A DNA stretch of 64,000 bases, from contig NZ_CP030047.1 of NCBI RefSeq assembly GCF_015291625.1, positions 2,976,001 to 3,040,000 of the forward strand, written 5' to 3'. Position 1 is the first letter of the stretch, and every line of letters starts with the position of its first letter. This document shows positions 10,019-19,884 of this stretch, in pieces. The position numbers were made by a program, and so were the translations under genes. This stretch comes from Bradyrhizobium sp. CCBAU 53421. Its GTDB lineage: Bacteria; Pseudomonadota; Alphaproteobacteria; Rhizobiales; Xanthobacteraceae. The notes under the pieces were generated by a model. That model did no database searches, had not been told where the DNA came from, and saw nothing but the letters and a program-made list of their open reading frames with translations.

Positions 10019-10054
10019 GGGCCGGCTGGGCATTTGCGCCTGGGCACTCAGGGG
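10012..10054 (+). promoter_or_regulatory. Hairpin overlapping leader stop codon, possible leuA attenuator
   Basis: Perfect 8-base arms CCCCTGAG (10012-10019) and CTCAGGGG (10047-10054) enclose a 27-base loop and are followed by only a short T run (TTTG). A second possible stem, CCGCC/GGCGG, flanks the leucine codons (9980-9984 with 9992-9996). The leader stop codon lies inside the left arm, so a ribosome finishing the leader would open this hairpin; the mechanism may differ from the classical trp/leu scheme. Confidence 0.45.
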
Positions 10055-10126
10055 TTTGTACGAGATCACCGGACCCTGATAATCGCCCTCAACATGACGG
10101 GCGCAAAGCTTAAAGGAATTTCTGAC

Positions 10127-11689
<1,563 letters not shown>

Positions 11690-11718
11690 CGGTTCGCTCG
11701 ATCAACGCATTCGCAAGC

Positions 11719-11747
11719 GCGGCGCCCCGGCGCCGCGTTTTTGTTTT
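11719..11747 (+). terminator. Rho-independent terminator of leuA
   Basis: Perfect 8-base stem GCGGCGCC/GGCGCCGC with a two-base loop, followed by GTTTTTGTTTT, 30 bases after the leuA stop. Confidence 0.9.
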
Positions 11748-11782
11748 GCCGCGTAGCCATGCAGCCCCGTTATCCTGCTGAA

Positions 11783-11921
11783 CCCGTCATCCTGAGGAGC
11801 GCGTAGCGCGTCTCGAAGGATGCACAGCCCCTCTGCTTCAGCCCCGTGACGAACCCCACGCGGAGAGAGTCGGGCCGTCGCCCTTCGAGACGGCCGCTGC
11901 GCGGCCTCCTCAGGGTGACGG
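11783..11921. repeat. Palindromic intergenic repeat (REP-like), copy 2
   Basis: Begins CCCGTCATCCTGAGGAGC and ends CTCCTCAGGGTGACGG, with internal TCGAAGGATGCAC, matching the arms of the element at 2765-2869. The middle is longer and less symmetrical. It lies downstream of the leuA terminator; the remaining 286 bases up to the LysR gene show no gene. Confidence 0.8.
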
Positions 11922-12207
11922 TGAGAGATTGCGCACAGTCGATTTCCCGTCAATGCGAGCGCAGCAACTTGTCCGCCGTACCTTGGCGGAGGTGGAAGCA
12001 ATCCATCTTTCAGCTTGCTGATACATGGATTGCTTCGTCGCTTCGCCCCTCGCGATGACCGCTGCGGGTGATGGGTTTGGGATGGAATCGGCCCGGATTG
12101 ACCGTTTTTGGAATTCTATCCCAACAATCCATCCCATCCCGCACTGCTTTGGAATCTTCCGCGCCATCTCCAGCGTTACCCTGCGTTCTTTCCCGGGGAC
12201 GCCGCCC

Positions 12208-13167
12208 ATGCCGATCTCCTCCATCGCCGTCGACCTTCCGCGTGCCGCGACGCCCGCTGAGGCCGCGCTGACCCGCCGGGTCGACCTCACCACGCTGCGC
12301 CTGTTCGTCGCCGTCTGCGACGAGCAGAACCTGACCCGCGCCGCGCAGCGCGAGGGGATCGCGGCCTCTGCCGTGTCGAAGCGGATGAACGATTTCGAGC
12401 TGGCGTTCGGCGTCACGCTGTTCAAGCGGCTCGCCAAGGGCATGGCGCTGACGCCGGCCGGCGAGGCGCTGCTGCATCATGCGAGGGTCACGCTGCTCAA
12501 TGTCGAGAAGATCGCGGTCGAGCTGTCGGAGTATTCGCAAGGCGTGCGCGGCCATGTCCGCATGCTCGCCAACCTCTCGGCGATCGTGCAGTATTTGCCC
12601 GAGGACCTCTCCACCTTCTTCGCGGCGCATGAGCTGCTCCGCGTCGATCTGCAGGAGCGGCCGAGCGGGCAGGTGGTGCGCGGCATCGAGGAGGGCGCGG
12701 CCGAGCTCGGCATCTGCTCGGCCGAGGCCGACAGCCGCGCGCTCGAAGCCTTCCATTATCGCTACGACAATCTGGTCGTCGTGATGCGGCCGGATCATCC
12801 GCTGGCCGGCCGCGAGAGATTATCGTTCCTGGAGACGCTCGATTTCGACCACATCGGCCTGCACACCGCGAGCTCGATCTATCTGCGCTCGCAATATGCG
12901 GCGACGCAGGCCGGCAAGACGATGCGGCTGCGCATCAACGTGCCCGGCTTCGATGCGGTCTGCCGCATGGTGCAGGCCAATATGGGCCTCGGCCTGATCC
13001 CCGATCGCGCCTTCGCGGTGGTCGGCGCCGGCATGGGCCTTCGTGCCATCCCGCTGCGTGACGATTGGGGGCGGCGCGAGCTGAAGATCGTGGTCCGCGA
13101 TGCCGCGCATCTGTCCGCAACCGGCCGGCTGATGCTGGATTATCTGCGGACGGCGGAGACCGACTAA
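12208..13167 (+). CDS. LysR-family transcriptional regulator
   Basis: 319 residues from ATG 12208, the normal LysR length; an upstream in-frame start adds 61 atypical residues and is rejected. The winged HTH is at about residues 25-85 (TLRLFVAVCDEQNLTRAAQ ... ASAVSKRMNDFE). The rest is a LysR substrate-binding domain with the VRMLANLSAIVQYLP opening typical of the group that resembles GbpR/YwfM-like regulators. No divergently transcribed partner lies beside it, so the target and inducer are unknown. Confidence 0.93.
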   Translation: MPISSIAVDLPRAATPAEAALTRRVDLTTLRLFVAVCDEQNLTRAAQREGIAASAVSKRMNDFELAFGVTLFKRLAKGMALTPAGEALLHHARVTLLNVEKIAVELSEYSQGVRGHVRMLANLSAIVQYLPEDLSTFFAAHELLRVDLQERPSGQVVRGIEEGAAELGICSAEADSRALEAFHYRYDNLVVVMRPDHPLAGRERLSFLETLDFDHIGLHTASSIYLRSQYAATQAGKTMRLRINVPGFDAVCRMVQANMGLGLIPDRAFAVVGAGMGLRAIPLRDDWGRRELKIVVRDAAHLSATGRLMLDYLRTAETD

Positions 13168-13344
13168 GTCGCTATCGGCAATGCCGGTGAAATCACGAAC
13201 AGCATGCCCGTCTTGACGACGGCCGTTTCCGCTCCAGCCGCGCTCGCGGCGCTTTGACTTCGGGCCCGCGAAAGATCGTTCCGGCGTGCCAATGCCATTC
13301 TCCCAATGGGGCCCGGCTTCTGGCGCAACCGCGACCTTCGCGAG

Positions 13345-14337
13345 TCAGTAAAGCCGCATGGCGAGGGGGACGCCGGCCGGACCGGCCAGCAGGCCCCAGG
13401 TCTCGTCGGCCGCGACCTCGAACTCCCGGCTCTCCGCCGCGCCGCTCGCGACCTTGAGGGTAACCTTGACCTTGCCCGGCGGCAGATCGATCTCCGGGCT
13501 GTCAGACGATTCGCCACCGACTTGGCGAGCGTGCTCCAAATCGCGTCCGGCGCGAGCCGCCAATTTGACGGTCTGCTCGTTGATGGTGATAACGGCGTCT
13601 TCATCCGTGGCGTTGCCAAGCTTCAGCTTCACCTGACCTGGTCGCGGCGGCAGGCCGGCATTGGTGACGAGATTCTCGGCGGTAGGCTTGCGCAGCGACA
13701 GGTCGGCGATCGTCCTGTCGTCCTGATGGATAAGCCGGAGCAGCGCCGGTCCACCTGACGTCGCAAACGCGATCACGGCCCGGTCCGACTCGACAACCGC
13801 GCCGCCATTCTCCGTCCAGCCACGTTTGCTCAGCGCGGCGCGATAGAAGCCGAGCGTATCAGCGAGACCGAGCGGCGTCTCGACATGAACCGATTCGATG
13901 AACGGTGAATTCTTCGCGGTCCTGAGCAGCCAGGGTTTGGGCAGCGGCAAGCCCGCAGCGAGATCGTCGCGCTCAGCCGGCGCCAGAGTCGCGGCCCGAG
14001 GGACGGCGCAGAGCAGGTGCCTGGCGATGGTATTCCGCGGACAGTGCGCAACGGCCCACAACGTCACGTCGGTGGAGATCGGCCGAAAGCTGTCGTGCGA
14101 GCCCGACGGGGGAGTGCTTGTGGAGCTCGACGGAGCGGCGAATATCGGGGTCCCCTGGCCGGTGGTTGTCGTCGACCAGTGGAGGGTGCAATTGATCAAG
14201 GTCGAAAAACCGGTGTCACAATAGTGACCGGGATCCAGGCTCCGCGCGAGCGCCCCGGTCAGCGCGACGATCGTCGCGACGGCAGTCGCGGCGGCCAGGC
14301 TGCCTGCGACCAAAACACCTTTCGTTCGACGCTGCAT
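13345..14337 (-). CDS. Hypothetical exported protein
   Basis: Unrecognised protein of about 330 residues. Start ATG 14337 (MQRRTKGVLVAG) gives an N-terminal signal peptide or anchor of about 25 hydrophobic residues; an ATG 33 bases upstream is an alternative. A Ser/Thr/Pro-rich spacer with a run of threonines follows at about residues 55-90, then a mixed alpha/beta region. The C-terminal part (LPPGKVKVTLKVASG) resembles a beta-sandwich. Cysteines near positions 40-50 and 100-120 could form disulphides. Convergent with the LysR gene; no functional context. Confidence 0.65.
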   Translation of the reverse strand: MQRRTKGVLVAGSLAAATAVATIVALTGALARSLDPGHYCDTGFSTLINCTLHWSTTTTGQGTPIFAAPSSSTSTPPSGSHDSFRPISTDVTLWAVAHCPRNTIARHLLCAVPRAATLAPAERDDLAAGLPLPKPWLLRTAKNSPFIESVHVETPLGLADTLGFYRAALSKRGWTENGGAVVESDRAVIAFATSGGPALLRLIHQDDRTIADLSLRKPTAENLVTNAGLPPRPGQVKLKLGNATDEDAVITINEQTVKLAARAGRDLEHARQVGGESSDSPEIDLPPGKVKVTLKVASGAAESREFEVAADETWGLLAGPAGVPLAMRLY

Positions 14338-14544
14338 CGCCGGCTCCAATCTCGATGAGAGCCCTGGCATCAGATGCTCGTCATGAGCTTAGTGGCTTTG
14401 GCCGCCCAAAATGTTCATCGCCGGTTTGCCGTTTTCTCAAGAAGGGATTGATCCAGATCAAGCTTGAGACGGCCCTGCTTGGAATTCTCGTTGGCGTTAA
14501 GTGACCACATCGTTTGGCGTCATATTTTATCAATGGAGGGGAAA

Positions 14545-14856
14545 ATGCCTGCAGTTGTCATGCAGTTCGTTTCGCATCCAAAACCCGGTAGCGATCTTGC
14601 GACCGTCTTGCAGCTTGCAAAGGACGGTGCGGTGCTTTGGCGGAAACACGGGGCCGACGTTAGCTATTGGTCGGTGATCGGTGGCGAGGTGGGCAACTAC
14701 GCTTTCGTCGCACGCTTCGATAGTATCGAGGCTTACGGGCGTAGTCTGGCCTCGCTCGGTGCCGATCCGGCTTTCGCAGAATTTCAAGCCAAGCGGCTGA
14801 AGGCCGGGCAATCGGATTGGGTACGTTCCAACCTTTCCGTTCAGGTCGATGTCTGA
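14545..14856 (+). CDS. Small hypothetical protein with ferredoxin-like (dimeric barrel) look
   Basis: 103 residues from ATG 14545, picked because GGAGGGG stands four bases upstream; ATG 14533 is possible. The pattern MQFVSHPKPGSDLATVLQLAKDGAVLWRKHGA, then VGNYAFVARFDSIEAYGRSL is that of small NIPSNAP/ABM-like alpha-beta barrel proteins: a strand, a helix, then a strand that reports on a ligand. No catalytic residues are evident. A TTCG-loop hairpin follows. Confidence 0.65.
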   Translation: MPAVVMQFVSHPKPGSDLATVLQLAKDGAVLWRKHGADVSYWSVIGGEVGNYAFVARFDSIEAYGRSLASLGADPAFAEFQAKRLKAGQSDWVRSNLSVQVDV

Positions 14857-14880
14857 CGGAGCGCCTTCTCTCTTGAATGC

Positions 14881-14902
14881 GAGACCGCCTTCGGGCGGTC
14901 TC
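14881..14902. terminator. Hairpin with TTCG tetraloop between convergent genes
   Basis: Perfect 9-base stem GAGACCGCC/GGCGGTCTC closed by the very stable TTCG loop. No T run follows on either strand, so it may act as an RNA 3'-end stabiliser rather than a classical terminator. Confidence 0.55.
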
Positions 14903-14971
14903 GTGCTGTCTGTCGCGGCGGACGCGCGGAGCCAGGCGGCCGCGCCGCAGGTTCGCGACCTCAGTCATGCT

Positions 14972-15589
14972 CTAGCCGCCGTCAAGCGCGGCGAGACGAT
15001 CAGCTTCCGCGATGTCTTCGATGGTGTTGGCGTTGAAGAACGGGTCCAGCGGCTCGACCGGCCATTCGACCGTCGCCAGCGGATAGCGCGCGGTCCAGCG
15101 ATCGATCTTGCGCACGTCCTCCTCGACCAGCGCATGGCGCAATTCGCCCCGCAGGCGCACGCTCCAGAGGCCGATGACCGGATGGGTCTGCCCGCCGGAT
15201 GACGCGACCGCGAGCTCGGCACTCTCAGCCGTGCGCGCCTGCTCCAGGCGTGCGACAAGATCGCGCGGCAGAAACGGACAGTCGCCCGCCGCGCTCAGCA
15301 CCCATTTCGCATCCGGCCGGTGGGCCGCGGTCCAGTCCAGCGCGGCCAGGATGCCGGCGAGAGGGCCGGGATAATCGGCGACATCGTCGGCGACGACGGG
15401 AAGGCCGAACGCGGCGAAGCGCGCGGGATCGCCGTTGGCATTGATGATCAGCCCGTTGCATTGCGGGGCGAGACGGTCGATCACCCGCTGCAGGATGGTG
15501 CGGCCGGCGATCATGCGCATCGGCTTGTCGCCGCCGCCCATCCGCCGCGCGAGCCCGCCGGCCAGCAGAACGCCGGGGATGCTAGTCAT
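14972..15589 (-). CDS. mobA: Molybdenum cofactor guanylyltransferase
   Basis: Transfers GMP from GTP to molybdopterin to form the MGD cofactor used by formate dehydrogenase. 205 residues from ATG 15589; N-terminal nucleotide-binding motif [19 protein letters not shown], then [17 protein letters not shown] and [10 protein letters not shown], the MobA metal/GTP region. The start codon overlaps the fdhD stop by eight bases, so it is translationally coupled to fdhD. The locus supplies the bis-MGD cofactor for the formate dehydrogenase encoded at 18-22.7 kb. Confidence 0.93.
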   Translation of the reverse strand: MTSIPGVLLAGGLARRMGGGDKPMRMIAGRTILQRVIDRLAPQCNGLIINANGDPARFAAFGLPVVADDVADYPGPLAGILAALDWTAAHRPDAKWVLSAAGDCPFLPRDLVARLEQARTAESAELAVASSGGQTHPVIGLWSVRLRGELRHALVEEDVRKIDRWTARYPLATVEWPVEPLDPFFNANTIEDIAEADRLAALDGG

Positions 15590-16490
15590 TGTCGGTCTCG
15601 CCCTTGCGCTTGTGACGCATCGATTCCTCTTCGACATAGTCGAGGTTCTGGTCGTAGACGATCCGCTCCTGGCCCGACAGCGCGATGAAGCGCTTGCCGC
15701 GGGCGCGCCCGACCAAAGTCAGCCCGACTTGTCGCGCCAGATCGACGCCCCACGCCGTGAATCCGGAGCGCGAGACCAGGATCGGGATGCCCATCCGCAC
15801 CGTCTTGATCACCATCTCCGAGGTGAGCCGCCCGGTGGTGTAGAGGATCTTGTCGGCTGGATCGACATTGTGGCGATAGATCCAGCCCGCGATCTTGTCG
15901 ACCGCGTTGTGCCGGCCGACATCCTCGGTGTAGCAGACCGGTGTGCTCTCCTTGCACAGCACGCAGCCGTGGATGGCGCCGGCTTCCAGATACAGCGACG
16001 GCATCGTGTTGATGGTGTGCGTCATCCGGTAGAGCCAGGAGGTGCGCAGTTCGGCCTTCGGTAGCGCGACTTTCTCCACGGCTTCGAGCAGGTCGCCGAA
16101 CGCCGTACCCTGGGCGCAGCCCGAGGTCTGCGTCCGCTTCTTCAGCTTTGCCTCGAAATTGGTGTGGTGCGCGGTGCGCACCACGACGACCTGGAGATCG
16201 TCGTCATATTCGACGTCGGTGACGACGTCGTCGTATTTGAGCATGTTCTGGTTCAAGAGGTAGCCGAGCGCGAGGTATTCGGGATAGTCGTTGATCGTCA
16301 TCATTGTGACGATCTCCTGCGCGTTGAGGTACAGCGTCAGCGGCCGCTCCACCGGTACCTTGATCTCGGTCTGCTTGCCGGTCTGATCGACGCCAATGAC
16401 GCGCTCGGTCAGTCGCGGATCGTCCGGATCAGGAACAATGATGGGAGCTGTGGTTGTCTCGGGCACTGCTAGACGTCCGGATGGGTTCAC
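15582..16490 (-). CDS. fdhD: Formate dehydrogenase accessory sulfurtransferase
   Basis: FdhD/FdsC family: carries sulfur from a cysteine desulfurase to the Mo-bis-MGD cofactor before insertion in formate dehydrogenase. 302 residues from GTG 16490. Signature segments are the TSGCAQGT loop (the position of the reactive Cys loop; only one Cys here rather than the CxxC of E. coli), [22 protein letters not shown] and [10 protein letters not shown]. Divergent from moeA across 159 bases, which must hold promoters for both directions. Confidence 0.94.
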   Translation of the reverse strand: MNPSGRLAVPETTTAPIIVPDPDDPRLTERVIGVDQTGKQTEIKVPVERPLTLYLNAQEIVTMMTINDYPEYLALGYLLNQNMLKYDDVVTDVEYDDDLQVVVVRTAHHTNFEAKLKKRTQTSGCAQGTAFGDLLEAVEKVALPKAELRTSWLYRMTHTINTMPSLYLEAGAIHGCVLCKESTPVCYTEDVGRHNAVDKIAGWIYRHNVDPADKILYTTGRLTSEMVIKTVRMGIPILVSRSGFTAWGVDLARQVGLTLVGRARGKRFIALSGQERIVYDQNLDYVEEESMRHKRKGETDND

Positions 16491-16649
16491 ATGGCAACGC
16501 AGCTGGGGATATAAGCACGGGCGGAGACCGACTGGCCACTCTCCGCCGTCTTGCCGGAACCGCCATGGTCGGTCCGGCCATGAGATAACGCCGCAGGTCG
16601 CGATCCGGGTCGAACAAATCTTGTCGATGGCCGAGGACTGAGAGACATC

Positions 16650-17903
16650 ATGGCGCAGCTTTCGGACGACTGCTTCGCGTTCGGCGGACCGATGATGTCG
16701 GTCGACGAGGCCGTCGCGATCATCGCCGCGCGCGTCAAGCCGGTCGGCGAGACCGAAGCCGTTGCCCTGGTCGACGCCGACGGCCGCATCCTCGGCCGCG
16801 ACGTCGCTGCGCCCCTGCCGCTGCCGCCTTTCATGAATTCCGCCGTCGACGGCTACGCGGTCTCAGGCGCGGACCTGCCGGCGAGCGGCGAGCGCGCGTT
16901 TCCCGTCGCCGGGCGGGTGCAGGCGGGAGCGCCGGCGGAGCCCGCGCGGCCCGGCCAGGCGGTGCGCATCTTCACCGGTGCGCCGATGCCTGATGGCACC
17001 GACACCGTGTTCATGCAGGAAGACGTGCGGATCGACGATGCGGGCCACGTGATCCTGCCGCCGGGCCTGAAGCCTGGCGCCAATGTGCGTCCGGCCGGCG
17101 AGGATATCCCGCGCGGCCATGTCGCACTTGTGTCGGGCCGACGCCTGCGCCCGCAGGACATCGCCGTTGCCGCGGCCTTCGGGCTCACCACGCTCGATGT
17201 GGTGCGACGGCTGCGCGTCGGGGTGTTCTCCACCGGTGACGAACTGGCCGCGCCCGGCAGCGCGCGCACCGAAGCGCAATTGTTCGATTCCAACCGCTTC
17301 ATGCTGATGGCGATGTTGCGGCGGCTCGGTTGCGAGGTCGGCGATCTCGGCATCCTGCGCGACGAGCGGGCCGAGCTTGCCGCGGCGCTCAAGCAGGTCG
17401 CGCGCGGCTACGACTTGATCCTGACCACGGGCGGGGTCTCGACCGGCGAGGAGGATCACGTCAAGGCCGGCATCGAACAGGCCGGCTCGCTGGTGCTGTG
17501 GCGGATGGCGATCAAGCCGGGCCGTCCGGTGGCGATGGGAGTAGTCGATGGCACGCCGCTGATCGGCCTGCCCGGCAATCCCGTGGCGAGCTTCGTCACC
17601 TTCGTCCATGTGGTGCGGCCGACCGTGTTGGCGCTGTCGGGCGCGGTGCCGTCGCCCTTGCTGCCGATGCCGGTGCGGGCCGCCTTCAGCTACAAGAAGA
17701 AGAGCGGCCGCCGCGAATATGTCCGTGCCTCGCTGCGCCGGGCGGCGGACGGCGCGCTGGAGGCGACCAAATTTCCCCGCGAAGGGGCGGGCCTGTTGTC
17801 GTCGCTGGTCGAGACCGACGGGCTGATCGAGCTCGGCGAGTCCATCGTGCGGGTCGAGGCGGGCGATGCGGTCGGCTTTCTCGGCTACGCCGATCTGCTG
17901 TGA
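16650..17903 (+). CDS. moeA: Molybdopterin molybdenumtransferase
   Basis: Inserts molybdate into adenylylated molybdopterin. 417 residues, normal for MoeA. Family motifs: PLPLPPFMNSAVDGYAV near residue 55-70, TGAPMPDGTDTV, PAGEDIPRGH, FSTGDEL, the MoCF-binding TTGGVSTGEEDHVK, and GLPGNPVASFVTF. The start follows GAGAGACATC. It is the first gene in the direction of the formate dehydrogenase, with 231 bases before fdhB, so a separate promoter for the enzyme genes is likely. Confidence 0.95.
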   Translation: MAQLSDDCFAFGGPMMSVDEAVAIIAARVKPVGETEAVALVDADGRILGRDVAAPLPLPPFMNSAVDGYAVSGADLPASGERAFPVAGRVQAGAPAEPARPGQAVRIFTGAPMPDGTDTVFMQEDVRIDDAGHVILPPGLKPGANVRPAGEDIPRGHVALVSGRRLRPQDIAVAAAFGLTTLDVVRRLRVGVFSTGDELAAPGSARTEAQLFDSNRFMLMAMLRRLGCEVGDLGILRDERAELAAALKQVARGYDLILTTGGVSTGEEDHVKAGIEQAGSLVLWRMAIKPGRPVAMGVVDGTPLIGLPGNPVASFVTFVHVVRPTVLALSGAVPSPLLPMPVRAAFSYKKKSGRREYVRASLRRAADGALEATKFPREGAGLLSSLVETDGLIELGESIVRVEAGDAVGFLGYADLL

Positions 17904-18107
17904 GAGCCAGGACTTGCGGTCGAGCTCATGCGAGCTGAGCAGATAGCCGTCTTCTGCGATTTGAAAATCAGATCGCCCGATAGATAAACATTAACAATGG
18001 CCTGCGCGGCAACCCGACGCTGCTAGAGGCGTTCTAAATGTGCTTGCCTGTGGTATGCCAGAGAATAGAGTTGGTTGAACCGGCGCGAATTACGCAAAGC
18101 CGGGTTC

Positions 18108-18133
18108 CAAGGCGAGGTTTCAAGGCGAGGTTT
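18108..18133 (+). repeat. 13-base tandem duplication containing the fdhB ribosome-binding site
   Basis: CAAGGCGAGGTTT occurs twice in direct succession (18108-18120 and 18121-18133), immediately followed by CATG, the start of fdhB. Each copy carries an AAGGCGAGG Shine-Dalgarno-like element; the second is correctly spaced for ATG 18135. Confidence 0.85.
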
Positions 18134-18134
18134 C

Positions 18135-19847
18135 ATGAGCGGAGACGACGTTCACAAGGTCCGTGCGTTCGAGCATCCCGGACAAGGCCGGAAGCGGGCG
18201 AAAGCCACGCCCAAGGGACGCCAGGTCGACCCCGCGGCCGCGCATGAGATCGAGGCGCTGCTTGCCGACCGGCCGCGGCGCCGCGACCTCTTGATCGAAT
18301 ACCTCCATCTGATCCAGGACAAATACCACCAGATTTCGGCAGCGCATCTCGCCGCGCTCGCCGACGAGATGAAGCTGTCATTCGCCGAAGTGTTCGAGAC
18401 CGCGACCTTCTATGCGCATTTCGACATCGTGAAGGAGGGCGAGCCCGACATCGCGCCGCTCACCGTGCGGGTCTGCGATTCGCTGACCTGCGCGATGCTC
18501 GGCGGCGAGAAGCTGCTGAACGATCTCCAGAGCCGCGCCGGCCCCGGCATCCACGTGGTGCGGGCGCCGTGCGTCGGCCGCTGTGACACCGCGCCCGCGG
18601 CGGAGGTCGGCCACAACTTCATCGACCATGCGACCGTCACCAACGTGCTCGCCGCGGCGAAGAACGGTGACACCCATGTGCATCTGCCGCCTTACGTCGA
18701 TTACGACGCCTATGTCGCCGCCGGCGGATACAAACTTCTGGTGCGCCTGCGCTCGGGCGAGCTGCCGCGCGAAGACCTGCTGAAGGCGCTCGACGATGCG
18801 TCACTGCGCGGTCTTGGCGGCGCCGGTTTCCCGACCGGCCGCAAATGGCGCGCCGTGCTTGGCGAGCCCGGTCCGCGGCTGATGGCGGTGAACGGCGACG
18901 AAGGCGAGCCCGGCACGTTCAAGGATCGTTACTATATCGAGACCGATCCGCATCGCTTCCTCGAGGGCATGCTGATTGGCGCCCACGTGGTGGAAGCGCC
19001 CGAGGTCTATATCTACATCCGCGACGAGTACCCGGCCTGCCGCGAGATCCTCGCGCGCGAGATCGCAAAACTTCCGCCCGGCGGTCCGACACTGCATCTG
19101 CGGCGCGGCGCCGGCGCCTATATATGCGGCGAGGAATCCTCGCTGCTGGAATCGATCGAAGGCAAGCGCGGCCTGCCGCGGCACAAGCCGCCATATCCAT
19201 TCCAGGTCGGGCTGTTCGGCCTGCCGACGCTGATCAACAACATCGAAACGCTGTGGTGGGTGCGCGACATCGTCGAGAAAGGCGCCGACTGGTGGAAGAG
19301 CCACGGCCGCAACGAGCGTCACGGCCTGCGCAGCTTCTCGGTGTCGGGACGCGTCAAGGATCCCGGCGTCAAGCTTGCGCCCGCCGGCATCACGTTGCGC
19401 GAATTGATCGACGAGTTCTGCGGCGGCATGGCCGATGGCCACACCTTGCAGGCCTATCTGCCGGGCGGCGCGTCCGGCGGCATCCTGCCGGCCTCGATGG
19501 ATGACATCCCGCTCGATTTCGGCACGCTGGAAAAATACGGCTGCTTCATCGGCTCCGCCGCAGTGGTCGTGCTCTCGCAGGCCGATGACGTCAGGGACGC
19601 CGCGCTGAACCTGATGAAGTTCTTCGAGGACGAGAGCTGCGGGCAGTGCACGCCCTGCCGCGCCGGAACCGAGAAGGCGGCGCTGTTGATGCAGCAGCCG
19701 GTCTGGAACAAGGAACTGCTCGATCAACTGAGCCAGGCGATGCGCGATGCGTCGATCTGTGGCCTCGGGCAGGCGGCCTCCAATCCGCTGACCTCAGTGA
19801 TCAAATATTTTCCGGACGGGTTTCGTCCGCAGCAAGCCGCCGAATGA
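18135..19847 (+). CDS. fdhB: NAD-dependent formate dehydrogenase, NuoE/NuoF-fused beta subunit
   Basis: Diaphorase subunit passing electrons from formate to NAD+. 570 residues from ATG 18135. Residues about 1-170 are a NuoE/FdsG-like thioredoxin-fold domain with 2Fe-2S ligands C114, C119, C146 and C150. The rest is NuoF/FdsB-like: FMN/NADH site GLGGAGFPTGRKW and GEPGTFKDR, then a 4Fe-4S site at C502, C505, C508 and C542 (CGQCTPC ... SICGLGQ). Separate gamma and beta genes occur in FdsGBA enzymes; this fused form matches the two-subunit type, as in methylotroph FDH1. It is 37 bases upstream of fdhA. Confidence 0.92.
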   Translation: MSGDDVHKVRAFEHPGQGRKRAKATPKGRQVDPAAAHEIEALLADRPRRRDLLIEYLHLIQDKYHQISAAHLAALADEMKLSFAEVFETATFYAHFDIVKEGEPDIAPLTVRVCDSLTCAMLGGEKLLNDLQSRAGPGIHVVRAPCVGRCDTAPAAEVGHNFIDHATVTNVLAAAKNGDTHVHLPPYVDYDAYVAAGGYKLLVRLRSGELPREDLLKALDDASLRGLGGAGFPTGRKWRAVLGEPGPRLMAVNGDEGEPGTFKDRYYIETDPHRFLEGMLIGAHVVEAPEVYIYIRDEYPACREILAREIAKLPPGGPTLHLRRGAGAYICGEESSLLESIEGKRGLPRHKPPYPFQVGLFGLPTLINNIETLWWVRDIVEKGADWWKSHGRNERHGLRSFSVSGRVKDPGVKLAPAGITLRELIDEFCGGMADGHTLQAYLPGGASGGILPASMDDIPLDFGTLEKYGCFIGSAAVVVLSQADDVRDAALNLMKFFEDESCGQCTPCRAGTEKAALLMQQPVWNKELLDQLSQAMRDASICGLGQAASNPLTSVIKYFPDGFRPQQAAE

Positions 19848-19884
19848 GCGGGCCGGGCAGGGCGAATTTCGACGAGGATTTTGA

